A DNA stretch of 7,645 nucleotides from positions 1 through 7,645 of the forward strand of contig JANWJY010000081.1 of the NCBI GenBank assembly GCA_025451715.1, given 5' to 3'. The notes beneath the pieces were generated by a model. The model saw nothing but the letters and a program-made list of their open reading frames with translations. It made no database searches and had not been told where the DNA came from. The translations under genes and the position numbers were made by a program. The stretch is from Fimbriimonadaceae bacterium (GTDB lineage Bacteria; Armatimonadota; Fimbriimonadia; Fimbriimonadales; Fimbriimonadaceae). Shown here piece after piece: positions 4,352 through 7,645 of the stretch; within the stretch, counting starts at the first letter, position 1, and every line of letters starts with the position of its first letter.

Positions 4352-6141
4352 CGCAGTCTTGGTACGAGGCGATGGTGCGTGCGAGTTGGCAGGGAGCGCT
4401 GCTCGTCGCGTTCGTGTGGCTCGTGCTCGCACTGTGGAAGCGCTCGACTCCGGCTGCCCGGACTTGGCTATGGATGATCGCGACCGCAAAGTTTTTGCTC
4501 GTGCTCCTCATCATCGTTGAAGTGCCGGTGCTGGCACCCGTGGCAGTGGGTCCATTCGTCGGAGGCTCATCGGAGACTGCGATCACCTACAACTTCGGTG
4601 CGCTGCAGCCCGCAGCTTTCGACTGGATGCCGGTGCTGTTCTGGGCTTGGCTGTTCGGCGTGTTTGCTATCGTCGCAAGGGCGTGCTCGGACCACTCACG
4701 GCTGCGGAGCCTTGCTCAAGGATCCGTTCCCGTGGACGAAAGGGTGCAGGGCATCTGGGACGAGGTTTCATCGGGGGCGAAGGCGATCGTCTTGGTCCAT
4801 GGTGACGTTCCCGTTCCGCTGGTGTTCGGGATGTTGCGGCCGCGGGTGCTTTTGCCTGAACGCTTGGTTTCGCAGCTCGGTGACGACGAGCTGCGGATGG
4901 TGCTCGCCCACGAAGCCGCGCACATCCGACGACGGGACACGGTCGCATCGCTCTACATGTTCGTGTGCTTCGTGCTGTTCTACTTCCACCCTGCGGTGTG
5001 GCTGGCCCGCCGCGAGTGGCAGCTCGACCGTGAGGCCGCGTGCGACCGCTCAGCGATCGAGCGTACAGGCGCCGACGCGCACGGCTATGCGGCGATGCTG
5101 CTCAAAGTTTCAGCGGGTGCAGACCGCGCACCCGTTTTGGCGCTCAGCGCCGTTCCGACGTATCGGACCCTAGAGAGAAGGATCAACGAAATGAAACAAC
5201 CCAAGAACAACCTACGATCGGGAAGGGCCGTATGGGCCCTGCTCGCTCTGCTCGTCTCCGCCGGCGCCGTGCCGGTGGTGCTCACCCAGAGGCAGCCGCA
5301 CTTTGGTGCGGGCGTCTTCGAGACGAAGTGGCCAGAAGTAAAGGTCACCCAGGCCGTGAAGGGCAAGCAAGCGCCTCGCGAAGAGGTCGTTGTCGCCTCG
5401 ACGACGGACACTGCTATTGCCTATGAGCCGTCAACGGCGACCGTCGCTGTCGAAACCGGCTATGCGCAGGCCGTTGAGCCAGCGCAGGCAATACCGACGA
5501 GCACGCCATCGCTGGTGCCGAGCAGTGGCGTGGCGATGGCAGGCCAAGCGGCGCCAGTGACGACGATCTCTCCGACAGGCGGAGTTGCGATGGCGGGGCA
5601 GGCTGCGCCGGTGACGACGGTTCGACCGACCGGTGTTGCAATGGCGGGGCAAGCTTCGCCGGTGACGACGGTTCGACCGACCGGAGTTGCAGAGAAAGCC
5701 GTCGACGTTAGGCCGACTGGCGGTGGACCGGCAGTCTCGACGACCATGCGACCGACTGCGAGCGCACAGACCGTCGACACGCGGGCTAGCCTCGCTACGG
5801 TTCCTCGTGCCGACATGACTTCTGTCACGCCGACTTCAGACCCGTTTCCCTCGACGGTGACGTTCGTGATGAGGGACCGGGACGCGAAGGGCGGCAGTGG
5901 GCTCGACACTCTCGTGTCGCTCGACCTGGACGACGTGGCGCTCACGGACTTCTTCAAGTTCCTTTCGTCGGTGACGAAGGTGAAGATCGCGTCGAAGGGG
6001 CTTCGGTCGGGGATGCGCCTGAACGCGCAGATCGACCGTGTGACACTGGGCGAGGTGATGGGCACGCTCGCAAAGGTGTACAAGCTCGAGTGGAAGCTCG
6101 AGGGCGACGGCTCGATCACAGTGCAACCGTTCCGGAAGTGA
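4348..6141 (+). CDS. M56 (BlaR1/MecR1-like) membrane metalloprotease with STN-like periplasmic sensor
   Basis: This encodes 597 residues, starting at a GTG that overlaps the repressor stop. Hydrophobic segments at about 15-31, 41-62, 94-111, 199-215 and 294-313 give the BlaR1-like membrane part. The cytoplasmic zinc site is HEAAH (188-192, in VLAHEAAHIRRRD), and the downstream EAACD (229-233) supplies the third ligand; this is the gluzincin M56 layout, so an active peptidase is expected. After the last membrane helix there is no penicillin-binding domain: no SxxK or KTG motif in order and too little length. Instead a Thr/Pro/Ala-rich linker (about 340-515) contains three tandem copies of GVAMAGQAAPVTT-like units, followed by a C-terminal domain (about 519-595). 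Its features VSLDLDDVALTDFFKFLSSV, the RLNAQIDRVTLGEVMGTLAKV segment and the closing GDGSITVQPF match the STN (secretin and TonB N-terminus) pattern. By analogy, a periplasmic interaction would trigger cleavage of the repressor encoded just upstream. Membrane and protease assignment is strong; the STN call is by motif only. Confidence 0.9.
   Translation: MTQSWYEAMVRASWQGALLVAFVWLVLALWKRSTPAARTWLWMIATAKFLLVLLIIVEVPVLAPVAVGPFVGGSSETAITYNFGALQPAAFDWMPVLFWAWLFGVFAIVARACSDHSRLRSLAQGSVPVDERVQGIWDEVSSGAKAIVLVHGDVPVPLVFGMLRPRVLLPERLVSQLGDDELRMVLAHEAAHIRRRDTVASLYMFVCFVLFYFHPAVWLARREWQLDREAACDRSAIERTGADAHGYAAMLLKVSAGADRAPVLALSAVPTYRTLERRINEMKQPKNNLRSGRAVWALLALLVSAGAVPVVLTQRQPHFGAGVFETKWPEVKVTQAVKGKQAPREEVVVASTTDTAIAYEPSTATVAVETGYAQAVEPAQAIPTSTPSLVPSSGVAMAGQAAPVTTISPTGGVAMAGQAAPVTTVRPTGVAMAGQASPVTTVRPTGVAEKAVDVRPTGGGPAVSTTMRPTASAQTVDTRASLATVPRADMTSVTPTSDPFPSTVTFVMRDRDAKGGSGLDTLVSLDLDDVALTDFFKFLSSVTKVKIASKGLRSGMRLNAQIDRVTLGEVMGTLAKVYKLEWKLEGDGSITVQPFRK
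5527..5682 (+). repeat. three tandem repeats of about 51-54 bp in the protease linker
   Basis: Three consecutive copies encode GVAMAGQAAPVTT followed by ISPTG, VRPT and VRPT (protein residues 394-411, 412-428 and 429-445). The first unit is 54 bp, the other two 51 bp. Copies 2 and 3 differ at only about four bases and share an uninterrupted stretch of 28 bases, so the duplication is recent at DNA level. Looser VRPT and MRPT remnants follow downstream. All copies are in frame, so changes in copy number would lengthen or shorten the periplasmic linker without breaking the protein. Confidence 0.88.
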
Positions 6142-6149
6142 GTTGGTCT

Positions 6150-6182
6150 TCAGGGGCGGCGCGCCGTGTGCGCCGCCCCTGG
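6150..6182 (+). terminator. hairpin terminator after the M56 gene
   Basis: An uninterrupted 12-bp stem (6151-6162 with 6170-6181) of almost pure G and C encloses a 7-base loop, nine bases after the stop codon. Only CTTTGATTTCTT follows, a weak T-tract, so termination may be partly dependent on other factors; position and stem strength still support the call. Confidence 0.72.
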
Positions 6183-6475
6183 CTTTGATTTCTTCGCGCA
6201 CCCGCGGACCTGGCTTTGCGGTGGGGGAACGTTTTTTCGACGTTTTTTTCGTCGGCCTGTTTCGCCCGGGCGCTTCCGCACCTATTCTCTATCGGGCCGG
6301 CCGGTCCGATCCCTCGAACCTTGTGTCCCACTATACCTGTTGGTAGGCGTTGTGTCAAGGTTTTGGTCGGTTTAGACCTAGTTTTAGGTACAAATCGGCA
6401 ATAGGACCGTTTTGCGAAGTAGGGGGTCAGCCTGCGATGCCGCGGGTCACAGACCTGCGCCCCGGTAGGAAAGTT
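6183..6475. other. gene-free stretch
   Basis: No reading frame here has convincing coding character, and the short ones present are interrupted or overlap the tRNA. It holds two T-runs (6232-6237 and 6243-6249), the second forming a small dyad CGACG-T7-CGTCG, and a short dyad ACCTA-GTTT-TAGGT in the AT-richer part near 6376-6389. Base composition drops visibly in GC from about 6320 to 6420. The stretch lies after the hairpin of the protease gene and just beyond the 3' end of the minus-strand tRNA, so it may contain 3' flanks of both; I see nothing specific beyond that. Confidence 0.5.
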
Positions 6476-6550
6476 TGGAGCGGGCGACCGGGATCGAACC
6501 GGCGACATTCAGCTTGGGAAGCTGACGTTCTACCGCTGAACTACACCCGC
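6476..6550 (-). tRNA. tRNA-Gly (anticodon CCC)
   Basis: Read on the minus strand, a complete cloverleaf forms. The acceptor stem pairs GCGGGTG with CGCCCGC with one wobble; the D stem pairs GTTC with GAAC; the anticodon stem TCAGC/GCTGA encloses the loop TTCCCAA, giving anticodon CCC for GGG codons; the T arm carries TTCGATC. The discriminator base is T, as is normal for bacterial glycine tRNAs, and CCA is encoded in the DNA (6476-6478). The molecule is 72 nt plus CCA. It is transcribed away from the methyltransferase gene, with 117 bases between its 5' end and that start codon. Confidence 0.96.
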
Positions 6551-6595
6551 TCAGGGAGCTACATTTTGGCACAACTTCCTCGATACCGGACGGCG

Positions 6596-6639
6596 CGCAG
6601 GCTAAAGCCTGCGGCCAGAAAGCGAAGCTGAAGCTTCGC
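6596..6639. repeat. two adjacent perfect hairpins, REP-like element
   Basis: The first dyad is CGCAGGC-TAAA-GCCTGCG (6596-6613, 7-bp stem) and the second is GCGAAGC-TGAA-GCTTCGC (6622-6639, 7-bp stem), separated by eight bases. Each has a tetraloop. Closely paired GC-rich dyads of this size in intergenic DNA resemble repetitive extragenic palindromes. They sit between the divergent tRNA and methyltransferase promoters, with the second ending 11 bases before a TAGACT box. Only one copy is visible in this window, so its repetitive nature is inferred. Confidence 0.6.
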
Positions 6640-6650
6640 ACTCCAAACGG

Positions 6651-6667
6651 TAGACTCGGTTCGGCCC
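6651..6667 (+). promoter_or_regulatory. possible -10 box (TAGACT) just upstream of the methyltransferase
   Basis: TAGACT at 6651-6656 fits TANNNT and ends 11 bases before the ATG at 6668, with no Shine-Dalgarno sequence between. No recognisable -35 box is present; its place would be inside the second hairpin. The main support is the repeated spacing seen before other genes here. Confidence 0.38.
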
Positions 6668-7501
6668 ATGAGCGTAGTGAGTCCGACGGTCGAGATCATC
6701 CACGGCGACAACCTGGAAGTCTTGCGGACGTTCGAGGACGCTTCGTTCGACCTCATCTACATCGATCCGCCGTTCAACACGGGGCGTGTGCAGACGCGTC
6801 CGCGGCTTAAGACAGTACGCGACGAGGAGGGGGACAGGACGGGGTTCAAGGGTCAGCGGTTTCGGACGGAGTCGCTGGGGTCACAACAGTTTGCAGACGC
6901 GTTCGACGACTACTTGGCGTTCTTAGAGCCGCGTTTCGTGGAGGCCCGTCGGGTGCTTGCTGCTGACGGCTCGTTTTTTCTGCACATCGACTACCGCGAG
7001 GTGCACTATAGCAAGGTGCTGCTCGACAAGGTGTTTGGACGCGAGTGTTTCATGAACGAGATCGTGTGGGCGTACGATTACGGTGCGCGGTCGAAGACGA
7101 AGTGGCCGTCGAAGCACGACAACATCCTGTGGTACGTTCGGGATCCCGCTCACTACACTTTTAATTACGACGAGATGGACCGGATCCCTTACATGGCGCC
7201 GGGGTTGGTGACGCCGGAGAAGGCGGCGCTCGGGAAGACGCCGACCGACGTGTGGTGGCACACGATCGTTTCGCCGACTGGTTCTGAGAAAACCGGCTGG
7301 CCGACGCAGAAGCCGCTCGGTGTCCTTGATCGGATTGTTAAAGTGCACTCGAAGCCAGGCGGCCGGGTGTTGGACTTTTTTGCAGGGAGCGGGACGACGG
7401 GGGTTTCGGCGCTGCGGAACGGGCGGTCCGCTGTGTTGGTCGACAGCGATGCGGAGGCGGTGGCGGTGATGAGGCGAAGGATGAAAAACGAACTCCGATA
7501 G
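6668..7501 (+). CDS. beta-class N6-adenine/N4-cytosine DNA methyltransferase
   Basis: This encodes 277 residues. The catalytic motif IV DPPFNTG is at residues 33-39, following IIHGDNLEVLRTFEDASFDLIYI; the target-recognition part occupies the middle; TQKPLGVLDRIV (213-224) and the SAM-binding motif I DFFAGSGTTG (236-245) are near the C-terminus. The order IV, TRD, I defines the beta class (N6_N4_Mtase family). It would transfer a methyl group from S-adenosylmethionine to adenine N6 or cytosine N4 within a specific DNA site; the site cannot be read from sequence. DPPF occurs in both specificities. All key motifs look intact, and the length is normal for the class. No restriction endonuclease or specificity gene is in the window, so it may be a solitary regulatory or housekeeping enzyme, or its partner is beyond the edge (only about 145 bases remain downstream). 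The ATG at 6668 is the first start; upstream bases hold no ribosome binding site. Confidence 0.93.
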   Translation: MSVVSPTVEIIHGDNLEVLRTFEDASFDLIYIDPPFNTGRVQTRPRLKTVRDEEGDRTGFKGQRFRTESLGSQQFADAFDDYLAFLEPRFVEARRVLAADGSFFLHIDYREVHYSKVLLDKVFGRECFMNEIVWAYDYGARSKTKWPSKHDNILWYVRDPAHYTFNYDEMDRIPYMAPGLVTPEKAALGKTPTDVWWHTIVSPTGSEKTGWPTQKPLGVLDRIVKVHSKPGGRVLDFFAGSGTTGVSALRNGRSAVLVDSDAEAVAVMRRRMKNELR

Positions 7502-7529
7502 CTTCGGGATTGTGAAAGCCCCCTCCTAA

Positions 7530-7583
7530 CCTCCCCCGGCGCGGAACAGTTCTAGGGAGGATGCTCGGCGTTGCCGGGAGAGG
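7530..7583. repeat. imperfect inverted repeat downstream of the methyltransferase
   Basis: CCTCCCCCGGC at 7530-7540 is the reverse complement of GCCGGGAGAGG at 7573-7583 with one mismatch, enclosing about 32 bases. It could form a long hairpin between the methyltransferase gene and the possible convergent gene at the right edge. No T-tract flanks it. It may also be part of a dispersed intergenic repeat, which this window alone cannot show. Confidence 0.35.
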
Positions 7584-7616
7584 GACTGCCGCCGTCGGAG
7601 CGTCGCCCTCCACATC

Positions 7617-7645
7617 CTAGTCGAGCTTCATGATCTCGATGTTGC
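7617..7645 (-). CDS. possible C-terminal end of a convergent gene
   Basis: Read on the minus strand, the last 29 bases give an open frame ending NIEIMKLD followed by TAG at 7617-7619. The frame is open to the window edge, and the residues look like an ordinary protein end. The stretch is far too short for a family call, and an open frame of this length occurs by chance. If real, the gene is convergent with the methyltransferase. Confidence 0.3.

Noticed and set aside
5527..5682. CRISPR array or minisatellite without coding role
   Set aside because: Repeats are directly adjacent with no unique spacers and stay in frame within the protease gene.
5460..6119. Minus-strand frame of 219 codons opposite the M56 linker
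   Set aside because: It mirrors the repetitive linker; the plus strand carries the protease motifs and the repeat in frame.
3965..6141. A beta-lactam resistance operon
   Set aside because: No beta-lactamase or PBP2a-like gene is present, and the protease lacks a penicillin-binding domain with SxxK and KTG motifs.
6476..6500. Integration (att) site at the tRNA 3' end
   Set aside because: No second copy of the tRNA 3' sequence and no integrase gene occur in this window.
6143..6631. Small plus-strand frames between the M56 gene and the methyltransferase
   Set aside because: They run through the terminator hairpin and the tRNA, have no ribosome site and no recognisable protein pattern.
7338..7613. 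Minus-strand frame of 91 codons over the end of the methyltransferase
   Set aside because: It overlaps the conserved SAM-binding part of the methyltransferase and is Pro/Arg/Ser-rich low-complexity sequence.

Overview
The window comes from a GC-rich bacterial chromosome. It opens inside the last third of a 16S rRNA gene (the first base corresponds to about E. coli position 1055) and runs through chromosomal genes of modest size. The mix suggests a member of Armatimonadota, perhaps the Fimbriimonadia: a diverged 16S, a 16S gene with its own terminator and no linked 23S, prepilin-like proteins, promoters placed almost on top of start codons, and a BlaI/M56 pair. That placement is an inference from pattern; the 16S fragment would settle it.

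Layout. (1) 1-489 is the 16S 3' end, followed by a strong intrinsic terminator at about 571-604; no 23S, 5S or spacer tRNA follows. (2) 634-1248 encodes an SRPBCC (AHSA1-like) protein with an N-terminal DUF4287-like region. (3) 1360-1827 encodes a Doc/Fic-fold protein whose catalytic motif is degenerate. (4) 1919-3875 looks like one four-gene operon for the cell envelope: a membrane-anchored thioredoxin-like protein (CASC), a type IV prepilin-like protein, a small secreted protein with ten cysteines, and a single-pass membrane protein of unknown function. Two of its three junctions are 4-base stop/start overlaps. (5) 3909-6141 is a self-contained regulatory unit: two 14-bp BlaI-type operators, a BlaI-like repressor, and, overlapping it by 4 bases, an M56 (BlaR1/MecR1-like) membrane metalloprotease. 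The usual penicillin-binding sensor is replaced by a Thr/Pro/Ala-rich linker with tandem repeats and an STN-like domain of the kind found in secretins and TonB-dependent receptors. A hairpin follows. (6) 6182-6475 has no convincing gene. (7) A minus-strand tRNA-Gly (anticodon CCC, CCA encoded) lies at 6476-6550. (8) Two adjacent perfect hairpins (6596-6639) lie between it and a divergent beta-class N6/N4 DNA methyltransferase (6668-7501) with no visible restriction partner. (9) The right edge may hold the last codons of a convergent minus-strand gene.

How the pieces work together. The most interesting unit is the BlaI/M56-STN pair. By analogy with BlaR1-BlaI, a periplasmic event at the STN domain would activate the cytoplasmic zinc protease, which would cleave the repressor and open the operators. 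No beta-lactamase is present, so the signal and the regulon are probably not beta-lactam related. The second interesting unit is the envelope operon, where a thiol-disulfide protein is co-encoded with a ten-cysteine secreted protein. A window-wide pattern is that several genes or operons with no Shine-Dalgarno have a TANNNT-like -10 box only 8-11 bases before the start codon, which suggests leaderless or nearly leaderless transcripts, whereas an internal operon gene has a normal GGAG site.
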